64,000 nt of DNA from Crocodylus rhombifer. Lineage: Eukaryota; Chordata; Crocodylia; Crocodylidae. Within the stretch, counting starts at the first letter, position 1; the number at the start of each line of letters is the position of its first letter. The position numbers were made by a program, and so were the translations under genes. The notes below the pieces were generated by a model. It was not told the DNA's origin, did no database searches, and saw only the letters and a program-made list of their open reading frames with translations. Below are positions 50,569 to 64,000 of this stretch, in pieces. Location of the stretch: assembly GCA_038503035.1 (NCBI GenBank), contig JAVSML010019116.1, positions 45,457 to 109,456 of the forward strand. The letters run 5' to 3'.

Positions 50569-52061
50569 GTCACAGTGCTCTGCAGAATAAAAGGGCTCCC
50601 CCATCGACCCCTACTTCAGAGATGGGCATTACCTATTGTGACTACCAGTCTCCTGCTGGTCCAGAAAATGAAAGGTTTAACTGAAATTACTAATAACTTT
50701 GACCACTAGGGTGAACCAGACTCATGTTCTGATTGTAGAAAGTTACATCCCAAGGAGAAAAAAAAATCCTCAAAACTATGAAGTGGTAAATTCTCCAGCC
50801 CTGTCAGTATGACATACCCATGTAATAGCTGCATATTCTGGCATTCTTGAAGTGAAACGTTCATTGCAGAATATGCACTGTGAGAAGATGCAAGCATTGT
50901 GGTGTCTATGATTTGACAGATTCTATTCAGATTAGGTTATTCATATCCTTTTTAAATACTGATTTTGCAAGTGAATATATTGGCAAAATAACCTGAACAG
51001 AAAAAGTTTTTAAAAGCCTGGGTAAGCCTACTTGCAATCATTTAGATTACATGCATTAGATATGCTGTTCAATGGGTTCAGTTGTTTATTAGGCTTAATT
51101 TTAAAAGTTCCTTTGCTACAGCTTTCCTCTGTCATATCAGTTGGAAAGTGGCAGAGGGGGATGACATATAGCATATCATTTTTCAGGGCACAAAGGATTA
51201 AGAGACAGCACCCCCAGTCTCTGAACCAAACATTCCTCCAATTGATCTAGGTGCTCTTATGACAGACTCCGGAGGGAGAAGAATCAGGTCTCCTGATAAA
51301 GGAAGGTTGCCACAACACAGCCTTCCAAGAGGCCAGCGAACCATGAAAACTCATCTGTAGAGAACCTGACAGATCCCTCAAAACAAACTGAAAGCTGAAC
51401 ATGGTTTTTCTACAAGCCAATTCACAAATAGCAACTCCATGCTATTAAAAGCATATTCATAAAATTAACACAGAAAACTGGAGAAATGCTTTGAACAAAA
51501 ACACTTGAATACAACACTACCATCAACTCTTCTGCCTCAACAGATACAATATCTAAGCACATTGGCTACTTTGATTTATAGCTCAGCCTGACAATGCCCA
51601 GGTCTTTCCTGCTTGAGTCTGAAACTAGATATTACAAATACAAATGTAAACTACTGCTGGAGTAAACAAATATTGTTGATAAATGTACTTGCCAGCAAAT
51701 GCCTGATATATAATAAAACAAAGTCAGCCACATTAGCTGATGAACAGCCTATTAAAATGATCTCCTTTAGTTCTTTAACAAACAAAATACAGCCTGACTA
51801 CATGCAGACAGTAATATTCAGTGTAGCCTTAAAGCATGTAAAAGAGGACCTTATTTTTTAATTTTTCCAAAAGAAAGCACTGTTTGGTATGCCAGTAGTT
51901 ACTGTCTATGAAACCAAACAACAGAATCAGAGCTGCAAGAGTTCAATATATTAACCTGGCTCACTTAACCTTCTGTTAAGGTATCATAATGTGAATATAG
52001 AACTAATTACATAGTACTCTTAACTAGAAATCTCAAAATGACTTGCTTGAGGTTTTTTTTT

Positions 52062-52081
52062 GGGGGGGGGGGGAGGGGGGG
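52062..52081. repeat. G-rich tract
   Basis: Nearly pure G with one A, preceded by nine T. Low complexity, with possible G-quadruplex potential. Confidence 0.85.
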
Positions 52082-55000
52082 TGTTGTTATTAGGATGGAC
52101 TTCACTAATGTACGTCTTCTGACAGACTACACTAGACAATACAGGTCTTATTTTCATTACAATTTCTATCACTGCCAGCTACCTAAAGTACACACTCTGG
52201 ATTTCATACTGTGTTTTAAACCGCCAACTAACAAAGGCACTAGAGGTTTGACAGAAGTAGTGTTCAAGGTAAGCTGTACAGTCAGACCTTGGGGGAAAAA
52301 ATGGTAACGTTTTCCTTTTACCTTAAATGTTGTAACAACATGAAGTGGCTTCTACTTAGCTTTGTTTATTTTGAGACTGTTTTCTTTCCAGATTAAATTA
52401 ACACCTGCAAAATAGGTTTACAGCTGCAACTCCACAAATTTACCTCCACTGTGTTAAAAGTATAATACTGCTGGCATTTCAAAAAACTTTTTATTAATAA
52501 GGCAAGACCCATAATACTTGGACAGGCAGGTATACCCTCAGGACACAGGAACAGGCCTAATAAAATTGAAGAATCCCTAACACAATGAAGGGGACAAGCA
52601 ATTTGTTCCATCTAAAATAAGAAACTGCTTCAACACCAACAAAAAAAGACAAAGTGAAAATGCAGTTTGCAGATCAAGTCTACAGAACAGTCCCTTGGGA
52701 AACCTTGGAGACAAAAATAAGTTCTGAGGTACTTAATTTCCTTTGCTCAGAATAAAAACAGCAACAAAAAACAGATTTAGCTTTTCTGACAAACTGAAAA
52801 CAAAATCCAGGAGAAAGATATTCTTAAGTCTCTTTCAGGATGAAAAGTAACTTAAATTACTGGTATTTAGTTTTACTCTGATTAAAGTTACTAGAAGGGT
52901 TTTTACCCTTAGTATAAGAACAAGCTATCATAAAAACTACTTAGGATATGCTGTCTTCTCCACAAGAACCACCACCTACCACTCCATGATCCCTTGTTGG
53001 GGAGGGGTGGAGGGTAGGAATTAAGTGGAACTCAGATACAAAAAAACTGAAGTCTGTTGTTCACAGATACCAAGGTATAACATCTTAAAAGAGAAACCAA
53101 ATTCAATGCAAAGATGTACCATGCAAGATTTAATGAATGAATCCCACATTTCTATTTTCCCCATGCCCCCGCCTATGCTCCTGCCACCACTGGACTGGCA
53201 TTCCAGCATTTTTAAGATTCCTGTGCAGCAGAAGAACTCTAGGAGGTAGAATCAAGCAATTCTTCCACTTGCAAAGAACACAGTATGCCTGCCAGTTCAC
53301 CTGAATCCTGGAAAAGCGGTATGTACAGGGAGCCAGGAACAGGTGTTTTTTCACTGCTGCAAATGCAGCTGGAGAACAGAACAAACAGGTAATCTCAGCA
53401 ACAGAAGAGGATTGTGTCTGTGCCTGGGTTATCTTTTTCTACTTAACTAATCAGAAAAAAGTATAAGAATTAAGGTGCTGAGGAATGATGATCCCCAGCA
53501 GAGTTGCTCTTTTTGCTTCTACTTTGGGATTGGAAATGTTCCCTTTCCAAAAGTAAAGGATTTTTGTATGGGTGTCTTTGAGAAGGGAAGGGACAGAAGT
53601 AATGGAATGCGCTTAATAGAGTTTGCTCATGTTTGTTATGTTCAAAGGAATACCAATTTCTTTTGCACAATATTTGCAGGCTAAGTGTACATAAAACTTT
53701 CAGTAAACAGTTGCCGAGAAAAGCAAGCAAGTTTACAACTCCTCTGGGTCACCAAAATCACAGGCAATGAATTTTGAGGAATCTGGAAGACTGAACAATG
53801 TTTGTAGTTAGGGCAAATCAGATCTCTCAGCCTGTGCTGTTATTCAGAACTAGACTTCAGCATGCCATAATGACCCTTAAGTCATAGAAAATGCAGATGT
53901 TTTAAATCAGGGGCCAAAATGAATCCTGCCCTTATAAGTCTCCTTGCATCTTTTTTTTCTGCCCTAAAGCTGGACTCCTGAGCTAGGAATTATTATGGAA
54001 AAGGCCAAGATTTCTGATACGTGATTTTCAGTTACGTACTTTAATACTATTAAGCTCTGGTTTAGCTGTATTTCTGTCAAAGTCTAATAAAGTTCTTCTA
54101 ATAATCAATTTAAAAATTAATACCACAAAGTAAAAGCAATAATAAAACAGAAGTGATCTCTGTCTGATGGGATGCTTTTCCTCCCCTCCTCCCCCACCCC
54201 CCCAATCCTCCAAACACGTGGAATTGGAAGACAGGTTTGCCTGTAAAATTTCAACTTGCCACTTACCCCTTTTACTTCTGTCAGACTCCCAATTTCTTTT
54301 TAAAGGGATTACTGTCCTCTCTGCAAACAGTTCAAGAATATGTCTAATAATTTGTATTATCTGGGTCCCGCCGTGCATCTGCAAGCATTAACTTCTGATA
54401 CTGCCGTACCTACTAATATTTTTTTAAAACTTCAGAAACTCAGATCTGACTCCGCACTGACCTCCACATATCTCGACTTTAATGGGACTATCCTTGAAGA
54501 GGAAGTGAGCTGGGCCAAAAGCTACATTTGGATATGAGGATAAGATCTGAATCAAGACATTTATTAAAAAAAATCTAATATTCAAGAGCTTCTCTCTTCT
54601 GAAAGCACTGTACTTAGGGATCCTGGTTATCATAGGCTCCGAAGTGACGGGAAAGGTAACAATAGCAAATGCTAGGGTATTTCCTATTTAAATAGGACAC
54701 TGTCAAGGCAGACCATTTCTAGTCTCACACTTAGAAACTGTAACACTGGAAAATTAAAAAGAAAGAAGGAAATGGTCACCAAGATTGAGAGGTCAAAGAC
54801 ATTCATTAAGACCACTTCCCCATAGCCAGTGTAACTGATTACAAATATGTAATTAGCATCATCTACCTAGAAGAATTTATAGTAATAGATCCTGGCACCA
54901 GGATCTGACCCACTTCACATTGTGGGCCTTGAAGGAGACCCAAGTTTAAGCAATATAGGCATGACTGAAACCCACACTCTTAGCAAACCTTCAGAGCTAG

Positions 55001-57199
55001 CATGTCAGTAGGTGGGCAAGGTCATCCAATTCAGTTAGGTTACTGCTTCCACCTGTACCGTGCATGAACTGGTAAAACACTTGGGAAAAAGGAGTTTGAA
55101 AAACCTTTGCCTGTTTGGAAATGGTTACCATACTGTTTCAGCCACTAAGATTTTTTTTCCCCCCTAGGTAGTCTTGGGTGATAGCAGCTACATGGAGGAA
55201 GAAGTTTCTACTTCTGACTTTACTCTTCCTGGAGAGTTGTGCTACACACTTCATATTCTGCTCATTTCTCTGCTATAAAAATATTTTGGATGAAAAATGT
55301 TATTCAGTTGACTTTCAACACCTAAAATTTAAAACTGAATACTTCTTACCAGAACTCGCTTTAAGTTTGGTTTGGGTCCTTTAAAACAATCATTATGGCT
55401 AGGATTTTTTCAGTATGCCCCCCCACCTCCACATTCTGTACACAGACTAGCTCCCTTACCAAATGGGATCAATTAAAAACAATATTAGTTTCCTTAATGC
55501 TAGGGCACTAAGGCATATATATCTGTGTAAAAAATACTTGCATGTATAAATTAAGACAGTGTTACTGAAATGCATACAGGAGTTTTAAAGTTTATTACTT
55601 CATTATTATAGAAATGCCAAATTGATATTAGAGTAACAAAGAGAAATGTAATTGCTCTCAGAAATATGTAAACTATACAAACTCAAATAAATACTTCCAC
55701 CTGGTTTAGACTGTCAAACCTAGCTTCTCCAGTCCTGTTGACTTTTTTTGAATGCTCTTTTCAGCCACTCTAAGGCTGAGGAATGACAGCTGTTTTTATA
55801 TTTTAAAAGTAAGTTGCATTTACATTGTCTTCAATCCCATTACTACTAAAAATTCTCATTTGTACTTCTCTGACCATGAATCCAAGGCTGCCCAGAACAG
55901 AGGCTGAACAAGAAAGAATAGGAAGAGCAAGAGCGATGGAGTTCGTATCTTCCCTGCTTTGCAGCACTCCTAGGTTTTTCTCTTATTTTGAGTTCTGTAA
56001 CATTCTTCCCCTCCCTGTGTCTCAGCTACTCAAAGAATAGACGAGACGATCAGGACTAATGAAGGTGCCCAAAAACAAAGATAAGTAGCAGAGTAAATGC
56101 AAATTAACCTTTGCTGCCAATATAAAGTCAAATGATATATAGAACTGAAAGTCTTAAAAGCAGTATTATCGCCGATCCCTCTCCTTTCCTTTACCATATA
56201 AAGTAGCAAATCTTTAAATGTTCAGAACTTACCAATAGTTGAGAATGTTTTCCGTTAGTAAAGATAAATGCCACAATGTGTCATGGTAGAATAATACATG
56301 TTTTAAAGAACAGAGGAATATCGTTCCTGGTAACAACCTTTGAAATGTTCAAATGCCCTGTATTTGGGAGGGGGAGAAGAAAAAAAAAAAATCTTAACTC
56401 TAGCTTGAAATTGCACATCATATCCTGTAAGTCTACATGTCTCCAAACAATCAAAAAAAACAAAGCCTGTAAATTGCCTGGTAAATAAAATGCAATTATG
56501 TTTGTTTAAGGATAGTCCACTAAAAGATTACATAAAAATCAAACCAATGATTGTTAAATCATTCAAAACACTATTATATTTACCATTTTATGCAGAGGAC
56601 TATATCTGGACAGTTACATAAAAGCCTAAAGGGGTCTAAAATTATGGGCATGGAATATATACTTTAGCTATTTGTTAAGATAGCAAGCAATTTTAAAAGT
56701 ACTAATTCCAAGCTTAATTGACTAATGACAGGATTAAATAGAAATGGCCAGCAGAAGTCACTGTAAAACAAATGCTGAACTCAAGCCTCCTAAAGATTCA
56801 GTTCCTGTGTCAAAAAAAGATTTACAATAATAAATAGCATCCCCATGGCTTCCCCAACAAGATACAAAAGAATATCTATGCTACATATAGATGCTGTCTT
56901 CCCAGAGTTTAAAATGCTGCTAAAGAAAAGTTTGTCTCTACTATAGCAATAAAACACACTAGTTAAAATAATGATCAGACAAACCAAAACAAAATGAAAA
57001 AAACCAAGTCTACAGCATAAACAGCTGTGTTTTCATCAGCCTGGCAGGAGCAGGAAGCAGAGAAAAAGAGGGGGTGCCAGCATACAACATGCTCCCAACA
57101 TAAGAAAAAGTCAGTTTAAAATAAAAATCCTTACGTAGTTAATTCAGTCCAACTGCAATGCCACACACCTCAGTAGGCTTAATTAACATTAGCTTAATC

Positions 57200-57345
57200 T
57201 CGCATCACTTGTGTGAGATAGATAAATACTCCATTTTAGAGATAATTAAAATAAAGTGACAGAAAGCTTAAAGTGACTTGTCCAATCCTGCAAGACGCCT
57301 GGGTTAAATTCCCAGCTCTACTGAACCCCAATCTGTAACACCACC
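57200..57345 (+). repeat. MIR-like SINE relic
   Basis: CTCCATTTTAGAGATAATTA, AAGTGACTTGTCCAATCCTG and CTGGGTTAAATTCCCAGCTC follow the MIR order (ttacagatgagg, gacttgcccaaggtc, gggattcgaacccag). Diverged. Confidence 0.55.
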
Positions 57346-58994
57346 CATCTTCAAGTTAGACCAAATTATAAAAATCAGAGGAAAATTGCTGTATGAAGGT
57401 ACTAAAAGAAAACGTAGCTTGCCATTGGGAAAATTCAAGGAAGAAATAATAAGGCTATAAAAGAAGGCACAATAAAACACAACAAAACATCTTTAAATAC
57501 AAAGATTTAAAAGTATTTTTACGCAATGCAAAACTGGGGGGGTTACATTACCAGAAACTCCATATTCCACTCAAGAACACTGTTGACGCACTGGAAAGCA
57601 TTCTCCCTCACATCCCAGTAATCAATTTGTATGACATCAGGAGCTCCTAGGCCATCTCTACCTTTCTACTTCAAAGCACTGAGTGTGGGATACAATGTAG
57701 AGTAGAACAATTCCCTTCCCCCGTCCCCCCCCACTTGGATTTTCTCCTCATTCTTTCATTCTGCATTGCCTTTGTACTTCACTTCTCATCCATTTCCCAC
57801 AGTTTTGTTTTGTTTTGTTTTTTATCATTGCCCATTTCGTTCCTCTCTCATCAGCTTCTTCCCCCTCTGCCCCCACCCATTGTGCCATAGGAACATTGCT
57901 CATGAAGCTCACAAACTTCCAGATCCCTGCTCCCCATCCATGCACATAGCACTAACAAAACAGATCCAGCACTTCTCACACAGCCTGGCTTGCAGCACAG
58001 AGAAAAAGCTGGAACTGACAAGTAAAGCATCTGACAAGTAGGATACCTTATAGGATGCTTGAGGTCCAGTGATGTCCAAAAAGGGTTAGACTTGAAAACC
58101 AGATACTCTTGGAGTTATGCAGCTAGGATAAAAATCAGGGCTTGAAAAAAAATCCAACTGCCTGTGGCAAGCAAGAAGCTTATCTAAGCAAGTGCCATTA
58201 ACTTTGACAAGATCTAAGCATCCATTTAAAAGAAAATCATGTTTCTAGTTCTTAGAGTGGCACAAGACTGCGTAACTTTCCAAACACAAGGCATACTTAT
58301 CAAACAGCCATGAGCCACAGACCAACATGAAGGAAGCTGCAAGAAGCAAGGCAAAGACCATCAGGCACATCTCACTGGGTTTTTTCCCTGAAGAGTGAGA
58401 TTTCCTCAATTTTCTTAATTGCTCCTGGCTATTTAGTTTGCACAATAGCTGTGGGATGTTCGATAAAGTTCCCAAGACTAATTTGTAAAGAGAAGGCGAG
58501 AACTCATTTCTTTCTCGTATTAAGTGAAAAACAGAAGTATGGTGTTGAGAAAAATTCTGCAGAAGCAGGAGAAGGAATGAGACAAAATATGAAAGAGAAG
58601 GTAAAGGACTTCTAGCTTTTCCTAGTTAAGTGACGCAAGGATAAACAGACGAAAAAGGAAAACACTAAACAATGTGGAACAAAAAACAGACCACAGGAGA
58701 TTTTGCTGCTCTGGGCACAATCAAATTTTATTTTTGTACTTTCTGGCAGAGACGCTTAGTACCACAGAGAGGTATCTTCTTCTGCTTTTCTGTTCAAATG
58801 TAACAGCAAATGATGTGAAAGTAAAGTGGAATAAAGCTCTGGATGATATGGTATAACAAAAGCAAGCATACAATTTTTTCAAGTTGTTAAAGGCTGTCCC
58901 CATAACTGTTTTGTTCTTCAAACCCCAGAGGGATGTGGCAGAACATCAGTCCTCAGGTATTTTTCATGCTGACTATCTACATCAGTCCTCAAGT

Positions 58995-59505
58995 TAGCTG
59001 GAGTACTGCGTCCCATTTTGGGCTCCACAATTCAAAAAGGATGTGGAGAAGCTTGAGAGAGTCCAGAGGAGAGCCACGCGCATGATCAGAGGTCAGGAAA
59101 ACACACCTTAAATGACAGACTGAGAGCCATGGGGCTCTTTAGCCTGGAAAAGTGTAGGCTCAGGGGTGATCTGATGGCCACCTATAAGTTTATCAGGGGT
59201 GACCACCAGTACCTGGGGGAACGTTTGTTCACCACAGCGCCCCAGGGGATGACGAGGTCGAATAGTTATAAACTCCTGCAAGACCATTTCAGGCTGGATA
59301 TAAGGAAGAATTTCTTTACTGTCCGAGCCCCCAAGGTCTGGAACAGTCTGCCACTGGAAGTGGTTCAAGCACCTACATTGAACACCTTCAAGAGCAAATT
59401 GGATGCTTATCTCGCTGGGATCCTATGACCCCAGCTGACTTCCTGCCCTTTGGGTGGGGGGCTGGACTCAATCTTCTGAGGTCCCTTCCACCCCTAATGT
59501 CTGTG
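58995..59505 (+). mobile_element. CR1 LINE 3' end fragment
   Basis: Remnants of CR1 ORF2 are readable: the LEYC-like start at 58998 (GGAGTACTGCGTCCC), then GLFSLEKCRLRGDLMATYK, FRLDIRKNFFTVRAPKVWN and LPLEVVQAPTLNTFKSKLDA. The 3'UTR follows with GGGCTGGACTCAATC and CTGAGGTCCCTTCCACCCC. The reading frame is broken near 59100. It is more diverged from the 32-35 kb copies than they are from each other, so it is likely another subfamily. Confidence 0.9.
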
Positions 59506-60559
59506 TGAAACCTATGTGAAGGCTTAATAAGTTCCTGATAGCTACACAGCCTGTTCAACTTCATGCTCCAGGGCATCATTTGACTACCTGGGTCAGGAAG
59601 ACGTTTCTTCCTATGGTACAGAACTGCACAGGTCAGGTTCTGCACCTTCTTCTCAGGCAGCTGACATCAAGTGCTATCAGAGACTAGCTAACACACTGAA
59701 AGAACCAAATGTCTGTCTGGTACGTTTTTGTCACAAGTTAAGCAACACAAGATGAAGAGAATACTGGCTAAGGTGAAATAAATGTTTTATTTCCAAAGGA
59801 CTTTTGTAGTAATATAACAAAAAGAAAACTTTGAAAGGTGAATGGGCATGTGGATAAATATTCTTAATTATAAACATATTCCGTAGCAAACTGAACAGGG
59901 CGTCCCATACTAAGTACAGCTGGTAGCTAAGTTCCTGGCACGTATACCCTGCCATTCTAGTTACTAAGTATACTTCAATCATACACATGCACTTACTGAC
60001 TGGTGTAAAATATTTTAGACTCCCTCTGATAACCTTTCCCTAAGAATTCCCACACTTATCTCATTTGATATACTACTGAATTTTAGAAAGTCATCCTAGA
60101 GCTCTGTTGACTATTTGAATTAGTCACCCATAAAGTTTAAATTAATAAGAGGCACAATTAAACAGACTAAAACTCCAATAATAGGGGTGGAGTAAAGGAG
60201 TGTGCATCAGCAAACCCCCTAAAATCAACAGGAAACATTAATGGCTGCTTGCAGGATGAGAGCTGGAACTCACTTTTCTGCTACGTACCACACCTGTCTA
60301 TAAAGGTACTCTCCAGTTCTGTGTATGCAGACATACATGTACCTAGCTTTAAACATGAAGCAGAACACGCTTTCATCTAACTACAATTACTGCCAATAAG
60401 CTCGTCCCATCTAAAAAAAAAATTAAAAATCTATCCTTCAATGATTAAGGAAACAACTACAAATAAATTACAGCAAATGATAGAGGAAAATAACCATTGC
60501 AAACAATTTTAAAGGTGATGATATAATTCTCATAATGAAATCCACCATGTTGCTTGATA

Positions 60560-60800
60560 AATATACCCAGCACTTAAGACACTTGCATTTATAAAGGAGC
60601 TGCATGCTTAGCACCAATATGACACTTGATCCATAGATCCAGAAGTGTTTGAGAGACATAACGAAGCATGAGCATGCCCATTTTACAGACAGGAAAACAA
60701 ATAAAGAAAAACAACACATAGAGGTGTTCCTACAGCAGAGGTGGGAATTGAACCCAGTTCCCTCAGTCCCACTGGACAGCTATGCATATCCAGACATGTT
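60560..60800 (+). repeat. MIR-like SINE
   Basis: In order: CCAGCACTTAAGACACTTGC, GCCCATTTTACAGACAGGAA, a decayed middle, and TGGGAATTGAACCCAGTTCC with TCCC beyond. This is the MIR layout on the plus strand, with the conserved 'ccattttacagatgagg' core well preserved. Confidence 0.75.
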
Positions 60801-61639
60801 AAGGCAAGAACAGAGAAGCAGCTAAATACCCTGGCTGTGGGAGTCCGGATTCCCCCCACCCAGTCCCTAAAGGACACCAGAGGCAATGAATAGATTCTCC
60901 AGACCCTTACAGAGGATGTAGAATAAAGCTGAGATCACGGGGTATCTATTTAAAGGAGTTTGTATTACAAACAAATCCTCCATATCCCCTCAAAAACAAA
61001 CAAGCAAACAAAGGTCCCAAAGCTTCACGAGTTCTTTAACACTTGTGATACGTCAATGCCATTACCCCTTTAACATAATGGCACAAAAGCTGCCACAGGT
61101 ATCATTAAATAACATGTTTGACATTGTAACTCTCGGCAAAAATTATCTGTCCCATAGTTTGTTTGGTCTTTGTTATGACCCCTCCAATCTACAGATAACC
61201 TCACACTGCAATTTCTTTCGTCATTAATGAACTGTAAGATACTTAAGTATTCAAAGCATGTGTATACACAAAGTCTTTAAGGCAGGCTGGTAGAAAACTG
61301 ACTGCAAAATATAAACTTTTTATTAAATCTTTGGTGCTGAGTGCCAGAATTGTTTGGTGAAGTGTTCCTTGCTAGTAATGGGCACACACTGCTGGCTTAA
61401 GGGAATTATAATGAGTGTAAAGACTAGCCATTAGAGCTGTTCATAGGCTCAAACCCCTCAAAGAGACCCCTCTTTAGCCCATTAAACCAACCACACCAGA
61501 GCAAGGAAAACTTGTGCAACTGCTTTCTTCCAGCTCAGGAGTCTTAGAAAGCATCATAGGATGCTCCAGGATAGCCATCAAAACAAGCATAAACAATCAG
61601 AAAGAACAGAGCTAAACTGCTCCTTGCTTTATCTGCCAC

Positions 61640-61896
61640 CACTGAGAACAATGGGCTCATGTTGCAGCAAGGAAGTTTAGGTTAGATATTAGGAAAATCT
61701 CTCTCACTGGGAGGGCACTAAAGCACTGGAACAGGTTACCCAGAGAGGTGGAAAAGTCTCCATCCTTGCAAGTTTTTAAGACCTGGCTAGACAAAGCCTT
61801 GGTGGGATGATGTAGTTGGGCTGGTCCTGCTTGGAGCAGGGTGTTGGACTAGATGTGACCTCCTGAGGTCCCTTCCAGCCCTCATTTTCTATGATT
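61640..61896 (+). mobile_element. CR1/L3-type LINE 3' end fragment
   Basis: The text reads GTTTAGGTTAGATATTAGGA, CACTGGAACAGGTTACCCAG, AGAGGTGGAAAAGTCTCCAT, TTTTTAAGACCTGGCTAGAC, GTGTTGGACTAGATGTGACC and CTGAGGTCCCTTCCAGCCCT, ending TCTATGATTTT. This is the canonical CR1 3' end. The codons are diverged and the copy is an old insertion, of a different subfamily from the 32-35 kb copies. Confidence 0.88.
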
Positions 61897-64000
61897 TTAA
61901 ATCTGAGGTTGAGCTGTCACATGAAATAATCCTGATCTGGAAACCAAACGGTGGATTGGATGGTTATCTGTTGCTGGGAGGACAGGAAATTTTGTTAAAA
62001 ACATTAAGCCTACCTAGATCATAGTTGAAAATGGGGGGCAGCTTGAGAAACCACATCTGGAAATGGAAGGCAGGCAGTTTCATTGTAAATTATACCTAAT
62101 CCCACATCAACACAACGTGGTACCAGAGCAAGAACGAACATATGAACTGCAATAACTGATCTCTCAGGCTCAAGACCATTTTTCACCCCCGGGGAGATGG
62201 AAGCTTGCCAACTAGTTTTCCTCAAAGCTCCTCCAGTTGTTTGGGGGGGGGGGAAAACACACGACACAAACAAAACAAAAAAAACCTACTTGCAAAGAAT
62301 ATATGCACTGCTATACAATTGTCCCAGAAACAAAAAAAAAAAAAACAGACCACGGGGAAAAAATGGCCCATTTTCTTCAGTCTCTAAGAATCTTGTGCAT
62401 CAGTCCTATTTTCAATGGTGTACACAGAGATCCTAAGAAAAACAACATCACGGGGCTTCTTAAACATATGAAAAATGTATTTTTACTCTAGTACAAAATT
62501 TATTACAGATTTAAAACTGTTTTGTGCATGGAACCAGCTATAAAAATGTAGTACTTCCATGACTTATATGAAAGTTAACATACAGTAAGTGAAACTAACT
62601 GGCATTTAAAAAGATGTCACTTAAGTAGAACAGGTTGTCGTATGAGGAAATGCTAACAAAGAACAAAACAAAACAAAAAGTGTATGATTTCCCATTTTAA
62701 CAGCAATTATTCTATTAGTCTAGCAGACCAGATCACAATTTTCAGGAACATGCATATGAGAGTTCTGGTAAATACAAATCTAAATACTGTTTTGTAGTTC
62801 CCAGCCTGGCCCATGGGGCAATCTTCTCATTGGTTTCTTTGCTAGGTCCCAAATATACCTCAAAGCAATAATTCTTCACCACATGTCAAAAATATTGTAA
62901 CTAATAATATCCTCCACCCAATCTTTCCATCACTAAAAGGATTTCAAAATAAAAAAACTTGACAAACAGTGCTTGAATTCAAAGAAGTAGGTAAAGCCAA
63001 ATTTTAGCTACTATAACAGGACTGGCTATAAAACGTTACTGCATTTTCTATATTATCCTAAATATTATTGCAAGAGTTAAAGCATAGAATAGCTCAGCAA
63101 AATTATGTGGAACAGTGGGAAAGCTGTTCAGTAGTTGCAAACTTCTTTTATAAAATGACATCCCCATTTTTTTTTACTGTTCTTAAATTACCCTGTTTGG
63201 ACTGTTGTTGAAAGGACATCTTCCCCCCTTTCCACCTCCCCCCACAATAAAGAATGAAAAAAACAGGTTTTTCCTCTTTTTGAAGAGAATCCCTTTCAGG
63301 CAGGTAATACATCAGAAACGGTGATGCACGAGGCACAGACCAAATGTGAACTTGCAATAAATATTTTGTGGAAAACAAGAACCGGGAGCTAGATTATTGC
63401 TGCAATGACTAAGCGTTGCAAATGATATGAGCCATTCAATTAAAATCCATATAAGAACTTTGGTACAGGTGTCTGCAGCAGTACTGTTTGCAAAACACGT
63501 TTCCTAATTAGCATACCCTTAAACAATGCTGATAATAATCTTGTCCCTGTAATCCATGCCAAATGAATCATTAAGACTGTAAAATTAAAAAAAATAAATA
63601 AATAAAAAAGCAAGAGGAAATTCATTAAAAATCCCTCTTAAACTCTCCTTTGTTTATATTTCTCTTGTCAGGTGTTAAAAAATATAGCCTTCTACATACT
63701 GGCTTTCTTCAAAGCATTCAGTTCTCCCATGCAGCGTGCGCAAAGTATCGATGTTTTTTTTCCTCTTTCCTCATTTAAAAGAGGGAGAAATCCTCCCACT
63801 ATTACAGTTAAAAAAAATCTGCTCCATTCTCTATTTGTCATCTGGGATTGAGTTATCAGACCCTACTTGTATTACTTCGGAAAACTGACATGTCTATTTA
63901 CAGAGACACAAAGGCAATCCAGCCCTACCACCCCTCACTTCCCCAGCACCTCCCTGACCCCTCTCTAATCCCCCCACCCAATCACACACATTTTTTTTTT

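Larger units (their letters stand above)
42556..64000 (-). other. ZBTB46: Upstream intron or flank of the ZBTB46 BTB exon
   Basis: This 21-kb stretch lies upstream of the acceptor at 42556 and is most likely the intron following non-coding 5' exon(s), or the 5' flank. I see no CpG island, no promoter-like GC-rich block and no coding exon. The short ORFs lack codon structure or come from repeats. It holds the CR1, MIR-like and hAT-like copies listed separately. Confidence 0.65.

Noticed and set aside
1..64000. CRISPR arrays, tRNA genes, rRNA genes, bacterial-type operons
   Set aside because: No regularly spaced direct repeats, no tRNA box pattern outside MIR relics, and the DNA is clearly vertebrate nuclear.

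Overview
The window is vertebrate nuclear DNA: AT-rich introns, CR1 LINE copies ending in CTATGA-type tails, MIR-like SINE relics and hAT-type MITEs, with a 10-N assembly gap. The CR1 and hAT content, with no mammalian L1 or Alu, points to a sauropsid, most likely a crocodilian or turtle. That assignment is inference and species cannot be fixed from the sequence.

One gene dominates, on the minus strand: ZBTB46, a BTB zinc-finger transcription factor. Its first coding exon (BTB domain, nuclear-localisation patch, SUMO-like motif) is at 41586-42522 and its second (linker) is at 10525-10806. Both match the human protein closely as I remember it. Everything from 42556 to 64000 is upstream non-coding sequence or 5'UTR intron, 10807-41585 is the large first coding intron, and 1-10524 lies downstream. 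I could not find the canonical ZBTB46 zinc-finger exons in the window, so they probably lie beyond base 1.

The most interesting region is 1366-3461. Three consecutive minus-strand exons have good splice sites and perfectly chained phases. They are a 173-nt Ser/Pro-rich linker exon, a 52-nt small exon, and a 551-nt terminal exon with four C2H2-type fingers and its own stop codon. The fingers do not resemble the ZBTB46 fingers I remember. The first cassette exon starts in the same phase (1) as the donors of both ZBTB46 coding exons, so either exon can splice into it in frame. This would make an alternative BTB protein (about 664 or 570 residues) with a different DNA-binding region, in the style of insect BTB-ZF loci with alternative finger cassettes. 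A separate nested gene with an unseen first exon is the main alternative.

The rest is intronic and repeat-derived. A 586-bp hAT-type element at 31400-31985 has terminal inverted repeats, an 8-bp target duplication and a second MITE nested inside it. A shorter copy of the same family lies at 37849-38125 in the opposite orientation. There are two CR1 copies in tandem at 32322-34941 (one with a decayed reverse transcriptase), CR1 tails at 18797, 58995 and 61640, several MIR-like fragments, a possible hAT MITE at 50281, and simple repeats. I saw no convincing plus-strand gene, tRNA, rRNA or CRISPR array.
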